Shown here piece by piece: positions 1 to 9,734 of a stretch of DNA of 40,042 nucleotides. This DNA comes from Mycolicibacterium chubuense (GTDB lineage: Bacteria; Actinomycetota; Actinomycetes; Mycobacteriales; Mycobacteriaceae), in the NCBI RefSeq assembly GCF_001044255.1, contig NZ_JYNX01000026.1:23100-63141 (forward strand), read 5' to 3'. A model generated the notes under the pieces. That model was not told the origin of the DNA. It searched no databases and saw nothing but the letters and a program-made list of their open reading frames with translations. The position numbers and the translations under genes are program-made. Within the stretch, counting starts at the first letter, position 1. The number at the start of each line of letters is the position of its first letter.

Positions 1-375
1 CAGCGCCAGGTACGAGTTCGGCTGCTTCTGCGGGTTCAGCTTCTGGAAGGCGACGACCTCAACCAGCTGTGGATGTGCGGGCTGCCCGGCTACGGCCCCG
101 GTGATCTCCTCGGTGATGACGGTGTTGTAGCGAAAGTCGTCGACCCCGCCGCCGCCGTACTCCTCGGGCACGGCCATGCCGAGGAAGCCCTGCTTGCCGG
201 CCTCCAGCCACACCTGCCGATCGACGAGTTTGTCGGTCTCCCACTGGTCGTGGAACGGCGCGACGTGGCGGGCGAGGAATTCGCGGAACGATTCGCGGAA
301 CATCTCGTGCTCGGGTTCGAACAGCGTGCGCTCGTAGGCGATGACGGACTTGGCAGCAGCGGCAGAAGAGCCCAT
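1..375 (-). CDS. fadE20: Acyl-CoA dehydrogenase, FadE20-like (5' part, runs off the left edge)
   Basis: The minus-strand frame is open from an ATG at 375 to base 1 (125 codons). Residues 1-90 read as the N-terminal helical domain of a flavin-dependent acyl-CoA dehydrogenase: an ERTLFEPEHEMFRESFREFL start, then GKQGFLGMAVPEEYGGGG and DFRYNTVITEEI. The family oxidises acyl-CoA thioesters to trans-2-enoyl-CoA with FAD and passes electrons to ETF. The closest relative I recall is M. tuberculosis FadE20, which also lies next to hflX. After about residue 91 the sequence no longer resembles the family, which should continue with a GIGFGLHND-like FAD/substrate segment, so the first ~100 bases may be chimeric. 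It is divergent from the bisC-like gene, with a possible operator between them. The identity of the N-terminal part is secure; the left edge is not. Confidence 0.75.
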   Translation of the reverse strand, partial: MGSSAAAAKSVIAYERTLFEPEHEMFRESFREFLARHVAPFHDQWETDKLVDRQVWLEAGKQGFLGMAVPEEYGGGGVDDFRYNTVITEEITGAVAGQPAHPQLVEVVAFQKLNPQKQPNSYLAL

Positions 376-425
376 GGAGATCCTCGCGTCGGTGGTCGGC
401 AGGTGTTGCCGCCAAAGTACCCCAT

Positions 426-441
426 CCAACCGGATGGTTGG
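426..441. promoter_or_regulatory. Inverted repeat, candidate TetR-type operator between fadE20-like and bisC
   Basis: CCAACC-GGAT-GGTTGG is a perfect 6-bp inverted repeat with a 4-bp centre. It lies 50 bp before the acyl-CoA dehydrogenase ATG (minus) and 37 bp before the bisC ATG (plus). Short palindromes of this form are typical of TetR regulators that control mycobacterial fadE genes. No regulator gene is in the window, so the assignment is inferred. Confidence 0.4.
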
Positions 442-478
442 TCGGGCTCACGCGTCAGAACGCCCTAGACTCACCGCC

Positions 479-2758
479 ATGGGCACCAGCCTCACCCACT
501 GGGGTGCCTTCACCGCCACCGTCGAGTCCGGCGACATCGCCTCGGTCGCCCCGTTCGCCGGGGACGCCGATCCGTCGCCCGCTCTGGGCAATCTGCCCGG
601 TTCGGTCCGCCACGTCTCGCGGATCACCGGACCCGCGGTGCGCCGCGGCTGGCTCGACGACGGGCCGGGACCCAGCGCGCGCCGCGGCGCCGACGACTTC
701 GTCGCCGTCAGCTGGGAGCGGCTCACCGAACTGCTGGCCGGTGAACTGCGCCGGGTCGTCGACCGCCACGGCAACGAGGCGATCTACGGCGGGTCGTACG
801 GCTGGTCGAGTGCGGGCCGCTTCCACCACGCCCAGAGCCAGGTGCACCGATTCCTGAATTGCTTTGGTGGATATACGTTCTCGCGGCACTCCTACAGCCT
901 GGGCGCGACCGGCGTGATCATGCCGCGGGTCGTCGGAACCCACGACGACCTGTTCAAGCGGTCCACCCAGTGGGACGTCATCGTCGAGCACACCGACCTG
1001 CTGGTGTGCTTCGGCGGCCTGGCGCTGAAGAACACCGGCGTCAATCACGGCGGCACCACCGCGCACCCGGCGCGCGATGCGCTGGACCGCTTCCGCGCCC
1101 GCGGCGGGCAGATCGTGTCGTTGTCGCCGTTGCGTGACGACGTCGACGGCCCCTGCGACTGGCACGCCCCCGTGCCCGGCACCGACGTGGCGGTCATGCT
1201 CGGCCTGGCGCACGTGCTGGCCACCGAGTCACTGGCCGATCGGGACTTCCTCGCGCGGTACTGCACCGGATACGACCGTTTCGAGCGCTACCTGCTGGGC
1301 ACCAACGACGGGGTGCCGAAGTCCCCGCAGTGGGCGGCCGAGCGCAGCGGTCTGGACGCCGACGAGCTGACCGCGCTGGCCCGCCGGATGGCCGCGAACC
1401 GGACGATCGTGACGGTCAGCTGGTCGTTGCAGCGCACCAGGTTCGGTGAGCAGGCGCCGTGGATGGGGCTGACACTCGCCGCGATGCTCGGCCAGATCGG
1501 GCTCCCCGGCGGCGGCTTCGGCCACGGCTACGGCTCGATGAACGAGCCGGGCCTGCCGCCGCTGCGCTGCTCGCTGCCCCGCCTGCCCCAGGGTCTCAAC
1601 CCGGTCAGGTCGTTCATTCCGGTGGCGGCGGTCAGCGACATGCTGCTGCATCCGGGAGAAGCGTTCGACTACAACGGGTTACGGCTCACCTATCCGGACA
1701 TCAGGCTGGTCTACTGGGCGGGCGGCAATCCGTTCCACCACCACCAGAACATCCCGCGGTTGCGGCGGGCGCTGGGGCGGCCGGACACCGTCGTGGTGCA
1801 CGACCCGTACTGGACCCCGATGGCCCGGCACGCCGACATCGTGGTGCCGTCGACCACCTTCGCCGAACGCGACGACTTCTCGGGCTCCCGCAACGATCCG
1901 CTGCTGATGGCGATGCCGAGGCTGACCGAGCCCTACGCGCAATCCCGCGACGACTACGACACGTTCGCCGCGCTGGCGCGCCGGCTCGGCATCGAGGAGG
2001 CCTTCACCGAAGGTCGCAACTCACAGGAATGGCTGCGCCATCTCTATGAAACCTGGTCGCAGACGCTGGACTTCGATGTCCCGACGTTCGAGGAGTTCTG
2101 GCGGACCGGCTCCCTGCGGCTGCCGGTCGAGGACGGCCTGACCCTGCTCGCCGACTTCCGGGAGGATCCGCAGACCCACCGGCTCGGCACCCGCAGCGGT
2201 CTGATCGAGATCTTCAATGACGACATCGACGGGTTCGGCTACGCCGACTGCGCGGGCCACCCGCGCTGGTTCGAACCGACCGACTGGCTGGGCGGCGAGC
2301 GGGCACAGCGGTATCCGCTGCACCTGGTGGCGAATCAACCGGCCGCCCGGCTGCACAGTCAGCTCGACGGCGGAGCGGCCAGCCAGAAGTCGAAAGTGGC
2401 CGGGCGGGAACCGATCCGGATACATCCGGACGACGCGCGGGCGCGGGGCCTGAGCGCCGGCGACGTGGTGCGGGTGTTCAACGACCGCGGCGCCTGCCTG
2501 GCCGGGGTGATCGTCGACGCCGGTGTGCGACCCCGGGTCGTACAGCTGTCGACCGGGGCCTGGTACGACCCGGACGATCCGGCCGACCTCGATGCGCTGT
2601 GCGTGCACGGCAACCCGAACGTGCTCACCGACGACGTCGGCACGTCGTCACTGGCGCGCGGCTGCAGCGGGGCTCACGCCCTCGTCGAGGTCGAGAAGTA
2701 CACCGCGACACCGCCTCCGGTGCGTGCGCACCAGCCGCCGCGGATCGTCAGTAGGTAG
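479..2758 (+). CDS. bisC: BisC/TorA-type molybdopterin oxidoreductase (biotin or methionine sulfoxide reductase family)
   Basis: A 759-residue protein of the DMSO-reductase superfamily, matching the usual length of about 760-770. It starts MGTSLTHWGAFTA, the typical BisC opening. The frame stays open further upstream, but the family start is the ATG at 479. Family landmarks include YGGSYGWSSAGRFHH, the region that carries the serine ligand of molybdenum in this subfamily; YWAGGNPFHHHQN and PSTTFAERDD in the central bis-MGD-binding domain; and a C-terminal dinucleotide-binding domain with LVANQPAARLHSQLD and RIHPDDARARG. There is no Tat signal, so it is probably cytoplasmic like E. coli BisC, which reduces biotin sulfoxide and free methionine-S-sulfoxide. 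The substrate here cannot be read from sequence. It converges on hflX, and the two stops overlap by 11 bp. Confidence 0.88.
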   Translation: MGTSLTHWGAFTATVESGDIASVAPFAGDADPSPALGNLPGSVRHVSRITGPAVRRGWLDDGPGPSARRGADDFVAVSWERLTELLAGELRRVVDRHGNEAIYGGSYGWSSAGRFHHAQSQVHRFLNCFGGYTFSRHSYSLGATGVIMPRVVGTHDDLFKRSTQWDVIVEHTDLLVCFGGLALKNTGVNHGGTTAHPARDALDRFRARGGQIVSLSPLRDDVDGPCDWHAPVPGTDVAVMLGLAHVLATESLADRDFLARYCTGYDRFERYLLGTNDGVPKSPQWAAERSGLDADELTALARRMAANRTIVTVSWSLQRTRFGEQAPWMGLTLAAMLGQIGLPGGGFGHGYGSMNEPGLPPLRCSLPRLPQGLNPVRSFIPVAAVSDMLLHPGEAFDYNGLRLTYPDIRLVYWAGGNPFHHHQNIPRLRRALGRPDTVVVHDPYWTPMARHADIVVPSTTFAERDDFSGSRNDPLLMAMPRLTEPYAQSRDDYDTFAALARRLGIEEAFTEGRNSQEWLRHLYETWSQTLDFDVPTFEEFWRTGSLRLPVEDGLTLLADFREDPQTHRLGTRSGLIEIFNDDIDGFGYADCAGHPRWFEPTDWLGGERAQRYPLHLVANQPAARLHSQLDGGAASQKSKVAGREPIRIHPDDARARGLSAGDVVRVFNDRGACLAGVIVDAGVRPRVVQLSTGAWYDPDDPADLDALCVHGNPNVLTDDVGTSSLARGCSGAHALVEVEKYTATPPPVRAHQPPRIVSR

Positions 2759-4196
2759 CGAACTCGGCCAGGCCGGCCGCCAGGGCGACCGGCACCCGCG
2801 CCGTGATCCGGGTGCCGCGCTCGGTGTGTTCGGTGGCGTCCACCCGGCCTTCGGAGTGCACCCGCGCGACCAGATCACCACGCTCGTAGGGAATCGTCAC
2901 GTCGACGGAGGTGTCGGTGGGCACGACGAGCTCGGCCATCCGGCTGCGCAGCCGTTCCAGCCCGTCGCCGGTGTGCGCGGACACGAACACCGCACCGGGC
3001 AGCGCCCGTCGCAGCGTGGCCAGCGTCAGCCCGCTCGCCGCGTCGGTCTTGTTCACCACCAGCAGTTCGGTGGGCGGGGTGATGCCGTACTCGGCGACCA
3101 CGTCGTTGATCACCTGTCGGACCGCGTTGATCTGCGCCAGCGGGTTCACGTCGGATCCGTCGACCACGTGCACCAGCAGGTCGGCGTCGACGACCTCTTC
3201 CAGCGTCGACCGGAACGCCTCCACCAGCTGGGTGGGCAGGTGCCGCACGAACCCGACGGTGTCGGTCAGCACGAACGGCCGGCCGTCGTCGAATTCGCCG
3301 CGGCGCGTGGTGGGTTCGAGTGTGGCGAACAGCGCGTTCTCGACCAGCACACCCGCGCCGGTGAGCGCGTTGAGCAGGCTGGATTTGCCGGCATTGGTGT
3401 AGCCGACGATCGCGACCGAGGCCACATCGGCGCGCCTGCGCCCGCTGCGCTGGGTGTCGCGGATCTTCTTCATGTCCTTGATGTCTCGGCGCAGCTTGGA
3501 CATCCGTTCCCGGATCCGGCGCCGGTCGGTCTCGATCTTGGTCTCGCCGGGTCCGCGGGTACCCACGCCGCCGCCGGCGCCGCCCGCGCGGCCACCGGCC
3601 TGCCGGGACATCGACTCACCCCAGCCGCGCAGCCGGGGCAGCATGTACTCCATCTGGGCCAGCGACACCTGCGCCTTGCCCTCGCGGCTGGTGGCGTGCT
3701 GGGCGAAGATGTCGAGGATCAGCGCGGTCCGGTCGATCACCTTGACCTTGACGACCTTCTCCAGCGCGTTGAGCTGGGCAGGACTGAGCTCACCGTCGCA
3801 GATCACGGTGTCGGCGCCGGTGGCCAGCACCACCTCGCGCAGTTCGGCGGCTTTGCCGGAGCCGATGTAGGTGGCCGGGTCGGGCTTGTCGCGGCGCTGG
3901 ATCACGCCCTCGAGCACCTCGGAGCCGGCGGTCTCGGCGAGCGCGGCCAGTTCGGCCAGGCTCGCGTCGGCGTCGGCCGCGGAGCCCTCGGTCCAGACCC
4001 CCACCAGCACGACGCGCTCGAGGCGCAGCTGGCGGTACTCGACCTCGGAGACGTCGGCCAGTTCGGTGGACAGCCCCGCAACGCGGCGCAGCGCCGTGCG
4101 GTCTTCGAGCGCGAGTTCGCCCGCGCTGGGGGTGTCGTTGAGGAATTCGGGATACGTCATAGGCGAACCAAGGTTCGCACGGAGATCACTGTTCAT
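2748..4196 (-). CDS. hflX: GTPase HflX, ribosome-associated
   Basis: A 482-residue HflX of the Obg-HflX superfamily. The N-terminal HflX domain has YIGSGKAAEL near residue 110 and QMEYMLPRLRGWG near 181. A glycine-rich linker GGRAGGAGGGVGTRGPGETK follows, then a long helical segment. The GTPase domain has G1 GYTNAGKSS (about 265-273), G3 DTVGF and G4 NKTD. HflX binds the large ribosomal subunit and splits or rescues stalled ribosomes under stress; in mycobacteria it is linked to hypoxia and macrolide tolerance. I prefer the ATG at 4196 because a GAGG lies just before it. The MTYPEF methionine at 4160 is an alternative but has no visible ribosome-binding site. It follows dapF by 9 bp and is likely cotranscribed with miaA-dapF. 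Confidence 0.95.
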   Translation of the reverse strand: MNSDLRANLGSPMTYPEFLNDTPSAGELALEDRTALRRVAGLSTELADVSEVEYRQLRLERVVLVGVWTEGSAADADASLAELAALAETAGSEVLEGVIQRRDKPDPATYIGSGKAAELREVVLATGADTVICDGELSPAQLNALEKVVKVKVIDRTALILDIFAQHATSREGKAQVSLAQMEYMLPRLRGWGESMSRQAGGRAGGAGGGVGTRGPGETKIETDRRRIRERMSKLRRDIKDMKKIRDTQRSGRRRADVASVAIVGYTNAGKSSLLNALTGAGVLVENALFATLEPTTRRGEFDDGRPFVLTDTVGFVRHLPTQLVEAFRSTLEEVVDADLLVHVVDGSDVNPLAQINAVRQVINDVVAEYGITPPTELLVVNKTDAASGLTLATLRRALPGAVFVSAHTGDGLERLRSRMAELVVPTDTSVDVTIPYERGDLVARVHSEGRVDATEHTERGTRITARVPVALAAGLAEFATY

Positions 4197-4205
4197 GCAC
4201 CTCGT

Positions 4206-5078
4206 TTAACGTGCGCACGCTGTCCACCATTCCTCGGAGAGTTCGCCCGCGGCCACCAGAACCGACGGTCCGCGCAGGTAGCTGGTGGCGTCGGTGATCG
4301 TCACGACGACCTCGCCGCCGGGGATGCGCACGGTCAGCGCACCGGTGGCCGCACCCTGGTGGGCCAGCGCAGCGACGGCCGCCGCGACGGTTCCGGTGCC
4401 GCAGGAGCGGGTCTCCCCCACACCGCGCTCGTGCACCCGCATCGACACCGCGCCGTCGGCGGGGGCGGTGAGGACCTCGACGTTCACCCCGTCGGGGAAC
4501 TGCGCGGCGTCGAACGCGACCGGCGCCGCGACGTCGAGGGCCGCCAGCGCCCCGGTGCTCAGCGCCGGGTCGACGCAGGCCAGGTGCGGGTTGCCGACGT
4601 CGACGGCCAGGCCGGTGAACGGGTGCCCGCCGACGGTCGCCGCGCCGGATCCGGTGACGTTGGCCTTGCCCATCTCGACGGTCACGTCGGCGCGCACCGC
4701 GTCGGCAGCGTGCAGCACCACCGGCCGCGGCCCGGCCAGCGAGCCGACCACGAACTCGGTGCGGGTCTCCAGCCCGCTGGCGCGCAGGTAGTGCGCGAAC
4801 ACCCGCACCCCGTTGCCGCACATCTGCGCGAGGGAACCGTCGGCGTTGCGGTAGTCCATGTACCAGTCGTCGTCGGCCAGGCCCTCGGGCAGCCGATCGA
4901 ACACGCCGGCGGCCCGGGCCGCGCCGGCAGTGGTGACCCGCAGCACCCCATCAGCGCCCAGGCCCCGCCTGCGGTCGCACAGCGCGGCCACCGCGGCGGG
5001 CGCCAGGGTCAGCCCGGCGTCCAGGTCGGGCAGCACGACGAAGTCGTTCTGGGTCCCGTGCCCTTTGACGAACCTCAC
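4206..5078 (-). CDS. dapF: Diaminopimelate epimerase DapF
   Basis: A 290-residue DapF, which interconverts LL- and meso-diaminopimelate for lysine and peptidoglycan. The active-site cysteines are in the two classic motifs: [13 protein letters not shown] in the N-terminal half and [17 protein letters not shown] in the C-terminal half. The opening [14 protein letters not shown] is the usual start of mycobacterial DapF. I therefore choose the GTG at 5078 (VRFVKG), although the frame is open to 5138 inside miaA. This start leaves 4 bp between the miaA stop and dapF. Length agrees with the family (about 289 residues). It probably forms one transcript with the LigB-like gene, miaA and hflX. Confidence 0.95.
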   Translation of the reverse strand: MRFVKGHGTQNDFVVLPDLDAGLTLAPAAVAALCDRRRGLGADGVLRVTTAGAARAAGVFDRLPEGLADDDWYMDYRNADGSLAQMCGNGVRVFAHYLRASGLETRTEFVVGSLAGPRPVVLHAADAVRADVTVEMGKANVTGSGAATVGGHPFTGLAVDVGNPHLACVDPALSTGALAALDVAAPVAFDAAQFPDGVNVEVLTAPADGAVSMRVHERGVGETRSCGTGTVAAAVAALAHQGAATGALTVRIPGGEVVVTITDATSYLRGPSVLVAAGELSEEWWTACAR

Positions 5079-5082
5079 GAGG

Positions 5083-6003
5083 TCAGGATACGTCGCGCCA
5101 GATCCGCACGGCCGTGTCGGCGTTTCCGGCCGCGGCACCGTCGAGCCAGGTGATGCGGTGGTCGCGGCGGAACCAGGACCGCTGCCGACGTACGTAGCGG
5201 CGGGTGCCCAGGAAGGTGGGCTCGCGCGCCGCGCTGCCGTCCCCGCCGGCGTCCAGGTCGGCCAGCACCTGCGCGTAGCCCAGCGCGCGCGCCGCGGTGA
5301 CCCCGTCGCGCAGGCCGCGCGCCTGCAGGGCGATGACCTCGTCGACCAGTCCCGCGTCGAACATGGTGTCCGTCCGGCGGGCCAGCCGCTGGTCGAGAAC
5401 CTCTGTGGGCCAGTCCAATCCGATGATCGCGGTGTTCCAGCGGGGCGCTCCGATGGTCGGCGCGGACGCCGCGAACGGCCGGCCGGTCAGTTCGACGACC
5501 TCCAGTGCCCGCACGATCCGCCGCCCGTCGGTGGGCAGGATCGACGCCGCCGCGGCCGGGTCCACCCCCGCGAGTTCCCGGTGCAGTGCGGCGACCCCGA
5601 CCTCTTCCAGCCGCGCTTCCCAGCGCGCCCGGACCGCGGGATCGGTGGCGGGAAACGACCAAGCGTCGAGCAGCGACTGGATGTAGAGCATCGACCCGCC
5701 GACGATGACGGGCACCGCCCCGCGCGCAGCGATCGCCTCGACATCGGCGGTCGCGGCCTGTTGGTAGCGGGCGACCGTCGCGGTCTCGGTGACGTCGAGG
5801 ACGTCGAGTTGGTGGTGCGGGATTCCGCGCCGCTCGGCGACGGTGAGTTTCGCGGTGCCGATGTCCATGCCGCGGTAGAGCTGCATCGCATCGGCGTTCA
5901 CCACCTCGGCGGGCCGATCCAGCAGGTCCGCGACGGCCAGCGCGAGCTCCGACTTGCCCGTTCCGGTCGGCCCGATGATGGCCAGCGGCCGCACCGCTGT
6001 CAC
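5083..6003 (-). CDS. miaA: tRNA dimethylallyltransferase MiaA
   Basis: A 306-residue MiaA, which adds the dimethylallyl group to N6 of A37 in tRNAs reading UNN codons. MiaB, also in this window, methylthiolates the product. Visible are the P-loop [14 protein letters not shown], the substrate-binding [46 protein letters not shown] and the C-terminal tRNA-binding [17 protein letters not shown] choose the GTG at 6003 because it forms a GTGA overlap with the preceding stop. A second GTG at 5994 gives the VRPLAIIG start used for the M. tuberculosis protein as I remember it. The open frame up to 6423 is a shadow of the upstream gene. Confidence 0.95.
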   Translation of the reverse strand: MTAVRPLAIIGPTGTGKSELALAVADLLDRPAEVVNADAMQLYRGMDIGTAKLTVAERRGIPHHQLDVLDVTETATVARYQQAATADVEAIAARGAVPVIVGGSMLYIQSLLDAWSFPATDPAVRARWEARLEEVGVAALHRELAGVDPAAAASILPTDGRRIVRALEVVELTGRPFAASAPTIGAPRWNTAIIGLDWPTEVLDQRLARRTDTMFDAGLVDEVIALQARGLRDGVTAARALGYAQVLADLDAGGDGSAAREPTFLGTRRYVRRQRSWFRRDHRITWLDGAAAGNADTAVRIWRDVS

Positions 6004-6686
6004 GGCGTCCAGAGGCCGACGAAGTAGCCGACGCCGTAGGGCGCGCCGCGGTGGCGTTCCTCGGCCGTGCGCGGTGCCGGCTCGGCCAACCCGGCGAGCA
6101 CCTGGTAGGCGACCCGGCCGACGATCCCGTCGGGCAGGCCGGCTAGGTCGGCGACGCGTCCGGCGGCAAGCGCGTCGTCGAGCGCGGCCTGTACGGGCAC
6201 CGAATCCGGGTCTTGACCGCCCGGGGCCGCCGCGGTCAGCGTGTTGGCGCCGTCTGCGACGACGAGCACCCCGACGGCCTCGTCGGTGCCGTCGAGTTCG
6301 GCGCGCAGGGCCCGCCCGGCGGTCAGCGCGGCCTGCGCCGGAGTGCCTGCGCCGAAGGCACGCACCTCGGCGACAGCCTCGGGGCGCGCGAGTCCGCGCA
6401 GCCATCCGGTGATCAGCGCACACAGCGGAAGGGCAGTCGGCGCGCCCTCGGCGGTCCCGGACAGCCGGACCGGGACGTCGACGCCGTAGCCGGCGAAGGT
6501 GCCGACGGCGCCCGGCCCATTGACGCCGTCGGTCGCCGCGACGCCGACGGCCACCCAGCGCGGCGGGAGCGCGCCGGCGACCGCGATCGCGGCGGCCCGC
6601 AGATCGGCTGTCTCGGCGGCCGCGGCGCCGGCCAGCTCGGGAACCATCACGGGTGCCGACGGGACGATCGCGATGGCGCTCAGCAC
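6000..6686 (-). CDS. LigB/MEMO-like class III extradiol dioxygenase-fold protein (Rv2728c-like)
   Basis: A 228-residue alanine-rich protein that starts [18 protein letters not shown]. This Val-Pro-x-x-P opening, with [11 protein letters not shown] in the middle and [14 protein letters not shown] at the end, is the conserved mycobacterial family between miaA and the DMT transporter. The fold is related to class III extradiol ring-cleavage dioxygenases and MEMO. The histidine pair that binds iron in true dioxygenases is not evident, so catalysis is doubtful. It overlaps miaA by 4 bp (GTGA), which suggests translational coupling. Function is unknown. Confidence 0.72.
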   Translation of the reverse strand: MLSAIAIVPSAPVMVPELAGAAAAETADLRAAAIAVAGALPPRWVAVGVAATDGVNGPGAVGTFAGYGVDVPVRLSGTAEGAPTALPLCALITGWLRGLARPEAVAEVRAFGAGTPAQAALTAGRALRAELDGTDEAVGVLVVADGANTLTAAAPGGQDPDSVPVQAALDDALAAGRVADLAGLPDGIVGRVAYQVLAGLAEPAPRTAEERHRGAPYGVGYFVGLWTP

Positions 6687-6709
6687 GCCACCAACCTAGT
6701 CGCAGCGAC

Positions 6710-7585
6710 TCAGGCCGGTTCGCGGGTGGCGGCTTCGCCGCGGGCCAGTGCCGCGGTGGCGACCACCATCACGGCCACGGCGGCGACCAGCGCGAACACC
6801 CCCGTCTCCCCGGGCCGCAGCGTCTCCCCGAGCACAGCCACGCCCAAGGCGCTGGCGACCACCGGTTCGACGACCGTCATCGTCGGCAGCGAGGCCGTCA
6901 GCGCACCCGACCGGAACGACGCCTGTTGCATCGCGGTGCCCGCGATCGCCACCGCCGCCCAGACGTACAACTCGGGGGTGCTCAGCAGCGTGACGATGCC
7001 CGCCCAGCTCGTCACGTCGAGCCGGTCCACCACCGCCTTGGTCAGCACCGCGAACAGCCCCCACAGCCCGCCGGAGACCACGGCCCGCAGCACCGCGCTG
7101 GCCGGCGGCGAGGCCATCTGGGCCCCGAGCAGACACAGCGCCAGCACCGGGCCGAGCACCGCGGCCACCCACAGCCAGGTGTGCAGCGATGCCCGCGACG
7201 CGCCGGCGGTCGGATCGCCGACCGTCACGATGACGGCGACGGCCGCGGCCAGCAGCGCGGCCCACAGCCACTGCCAGCGGGTCACCCGCCGACCCGCCAG
7301 TCGAGCGCTGATCGGCAGCGCGAACAGCAGCGATGTCACCAGCAGCGCCTGCACCAGCAGCACCGACCCCAGTCCCAGCGCCGCGGCCTGCAGCGCGAAC
7401 CCGATCGCGGCGACGCCGCTGCCCAGCCACCACCGGCCGTCGCGCAACAACCGGCCGAACAGCTCGAGATGGCCGACGGGTTCATCGGTCACCTCGTGCG
7501 CGGACCGCTGATGGATGACGTCGCCGACGGCGATGAAGAACGCCGCAGCCAGCGCCAGCACCGCGGCGATGTCGGCCTTCGCCAT
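6710..7585 (-). CDS. DMT-superfamily (EamA-like) integral membrane transporter
   Basis: A 291-residue, very hydrophobic protein with about nine or ten membrane segments, such as [18 protein letters not shown] at the start and [18 protein letters not shown] at the end. It looks like two EamA-type repeats, as in the drug/metabolite transporter superfamily. [17 protein letters not shown] is the typical segment in the second repeat. I choose the ATG at 7585 (MAKADIAAV) because GGAGGAGGT precedes it; the frame is open to 7621. Substrate is unknown. It is divergent from the DUF349 gene and 23 bp upstream of the LigB-like gene on the same strand. Confidence 0.8.
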   Translation of the reverse strand: MAKADIAAVLALAAAFFIAVGDVIHQRSAHEVTDEPVGHLELFGRLLRDGRWWLGSGVAAIGFALQAAALGLGSVLLVQALLVTSLLFALPISARLAGRRVTRWQWLWAALLAAAVAVIVTVGDPTAGASRASLHTWLWVAAVLGPVLALCLLGAQMASPPASAVLRAVVSGGLWGLFAVLTKAVVDRLDVTSWAGIVTLLSTPELYVWAAVAIAGTAMQQASFRSGALTASLPTMTVVEPVVASALGVAVLGETLRPGETGVFALVAAVAVMVVATAALARGEAATREPA

Positions 7586-7757
7586 CGGCCACCTCCTCCC
7601 CCGTCCGGACGGTTTTCGCACCGAGCCTAGAGATCACCGGCGCCAAGGCGTGGGCGCAGCGCCGGGCAACCTGTTTGAATAGCGGTCGGAGCTTGTGAGG
7701 CGCCGCGCTGCGCGGCACGGTGCGCGGAGACCGCGCGGAGGACATGAGGTAACTGAC

Positions 7758-9140
7758 ATGACGATCACCGAACCCGGCGGATCCTCCGAGGCTGGGCAGC
7801 AGGAACCGGATCCCACGCCGTCGCCGGCGCCGACTCCCGGTCCGTCCTCCTCCCGCCCGAAACCGGGGCCGGCGCGTCCCGGCCCGCGCCCGGCGCCGCC
7901 GGTGGCCGCGGCGGTGGTCGCAGCGGTGCCGTCCAGCGATCCGCACCGGTTCGGTCGCGTCGACCCCGACGGCACGGTGTGGCTGATCACCGCGGCGGGC
8001 GAACGCACGATCGGCTCGTGGCAGGCCGGCGACGCCGAGGCCGCCTACGTGCATTTCGGGCGCCGCTTCGATGACCTGCAGACCGAGGTGGTGCTGCTCG
8101 AACGCCGGTTGGCGTCGGGATCGGGCGACGCCCGCAAGATCCGGTCGGCCGCCTCGGCGCTGGCCGAGAGCCTGCCCGAGGCGCACGTGCTGGGCGACGT
8201 GGACGCGCTGGCGGCCCGGTTGGCGGCGATCGTCGAGCAGGCCGAGGGCGCCTCGCAGGAAGAGAAGGCCAAACGCGAAGAGCTCCGGGCGCAGCAGACG
8301 GCCCGCAAGGAGGCGCTGGCCGCGGAGGCGGAGGAACTGGCTGCCACCGCGTCGCAGTGGAAGGCCGCGGGCGACCGGCTGCGGGCGATCCTCGACGAGT
8401 GGAAGACGATCAGCGGTGTCGACCGCAAGACCGACGACGCACTGTGGAAGCGGTACTCGGCGGCGCGCGAGACGTTCAATCGGCGCCGCGGCTCGCATTT
8501 CGCCGAGCTCGACCGCGAACGCGCCGGCGCCCGGCAGGCCAAGGAGGCGCTGTGCGTGCGCGCCGAGGAGCTGTGCGATTCCACCGACTGGGGGCCGACC
8601 TCGGCCGTCTTCCGCGACCTGCTCGGTGAGTGGAAGGCCGCGGGCCGGGCCGCCAAGGACGTCGACGACGCGCTGTGGCAGCGGTTCAAGAGCGCCCAGG
8701 ACCGGTTCTTCTCCGCCCGCAACGCCGCCACCGCCGAGCGGGACGCCGAGTTCCGCGCGAACGCCGACGCGAAAGAGGCCCTGCTCGTCGAGGCGGAACG
8801 GCTCGATCCCGCCGACCGTGAGGCGTCGCGGGCGGCGTTGCGCGCGATCGGCGACAAGTGGGACGCGATCGGCAAGGTGCCGCGGGAGCGCGCCGCCGAG
8901 CTGGAGCGGCGGATGCGCGCGGTGGAGAAGAAGATCCGCGACGCGCCGACGGGCGGGGTGGACCCCGAGGCGCAGGCCCGCGCCGACCAGTTCCGGGAAC
9001 GCGCCGAACAGTTCGAACGCCAAGCGGATAAGGCCGAGGCGGCGGGCCGTACGAAGGACGCTGAGCAGGCACGCGCCAATGCGGAACAGTGGCGTCAGTG
9101 GGCCGAGGCCGCCGCGGATGCGCTGGGCAGGAAGCGCTAG
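7758..9140 (+). CDS. DUF349-repeat protein (Rv2731-like), coiled-coil, unknown function
   Basis: A 460-residue protein with a proline- and serine-rich N-terminus (about 1-50), a globular section near [15 protein letters not shown], then a long charged helical region. That region carries at least three DUF349-type repeats, marked by W-K or W-D pairs: [40 protein letters not shown] and [17 protein letters not shown]. The C-terminus is a charged coiled coil. DUF349 proteins are cytoplasmic and largely uncharacterised. The ATG at 7758 has GAGG upstream; the frame extends to 7695 without support. The 172-bp gap shared with the divergent transporter holds the promoters of both, but I could not place them with confidence. 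Confidence 0.8.
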   Translation: MTITEPGGSSEAGQQEPDPTPSPAPTPGPSSSRPKPGPARPGPRPAPPVAAAVVAAVPSSDPHRFGRVDPDGTVWLITAAGERTIGSWQAGDAEAAYVHFGRRFDDLQTEVVLLERRLASGSGDARKIRSAASALAESLPEAHVLGDVDALAARLAAIVEQAEGASQEEKAKREELRAQQTARKEALAAEAEELAATASQWKAAGDRLRAILDEWKTISGVDRKTDDALWKRYSAARETFNRRRGSHFAELDRERAGARQAKEALCVRAEELCDSTDWGPTSAVFRDLLGEWKAAGRAAKDVDDALWQRFKSAQDRFFSARNAATAERDAEFRANADAKEALLVEAERLDPADREASRAALRAIGDKWDAIGKVPRERAAELERRMRAVEKKIRDAPTGGVDPEAQARADQFRERAEQFERQADKAEAAGRTKDAEQARANAEQWRQWAEAAADALGRKR

Positions 9141-9143
9141 CGG

Positions 9144-9734
9144 CTAGGACGCGGGCGGCTCGTCGTCGCCGAAGCGGTCGAGCAGTCCCTTGCGGTCACG
9201 CTCGGCGGTCAGCCGCCGGCGGTGCTCCTCGGTGGCCAGTTGCAGCGCGCTGCGGGCGGCGACCACCCTGGCCCAGTGATAGGCCAGCAGGATCATTGCG
9301 AACCACGCGATGAGCAGCCCGATCCCGGGGCCGGGGTACTGCGACGCGGCAGTCTGGCGCGACCACACCGCGAGCAACCCCAGGAACGATGCGACGGTCG
9401 ATCCGGCCAGCGCGATCCAGGCCAGCGCCCACCGCCGGGTCAGCAGCGCCAGGATGGAGAAGCCGCCGCCGAAGACCAGGGCCAGCCAGGCGAACACTCG
9501 GTGCGGGAGCGCGATGCCGCTGGCGTGCGCGGCGTCGGAGCCGACCAGCACGTCGAGCCCGCGGGCGTCGCCGGCGTGCGGCAGTACCAGCGTGGTCAGC
9601 AGCGCGAACACGAAGATCGCGATGGCCAGCGCACGGGGGCCGGGATCGATCTCGCGGGCGATGCGGCGTTCGGCGGCTTCGATGTCCTCCCTGAGGTGGT
9701 CGAAGTCGTCGTCGCGGCGGGGTTCCTCGCTCAT
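9144..9734 (-). CDS. Conserved mycobacterial membrane protein (Rv2732c-like)
   Basis: A 196-residue protein with an acidic/basic cytoplasmic head ([23 protein letters not shown]) and four apparent membrane helices: [56 protein letters not shown] and [18 protein letters not shown] charged tail ends [13 protein letters not shown]. Its ATG overlaps the miaB stop (ATGA), so translation is probably coupled to miaB. It converges on the DUF349 gene with 3 bp between stops. It always accompanies miaB in mycobacteria as far as I recall; function is unknown. Confidence 0.8.
   Translation of the reverse strand: MSEEPRRDDDFDHLREDIEAAERRIAREIDPGPRALAIAIFVFALLTTLVLPHAGDARGLDVLVGSDAAHASGIALPHRVFAWLALVFGGGFSILALLTRRWALAWIALAGSTVASFLGLLAVWSRQTAASQYPGPGIGLLIAWFAMILLAYHWARVVAARSALQLATEEHRRRLTAERDRKGLLDRFGDDEPPAS

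Noticed and set aside
2523-5153. 876-codon plus-strand open frame
   Set aside because: It lies antisense to hflX and dapF, which have complete family motifs. The translation is low-complexity and Gly/Arg/His-rich, as expected of a GC-rich shadow frame.
7482-9023. 513-codon minus-strand open frame
   Set aside because: Shadow of the DUF349 gene, whose repeated W-K motifs and ribosome-binding site are on the plus strand.
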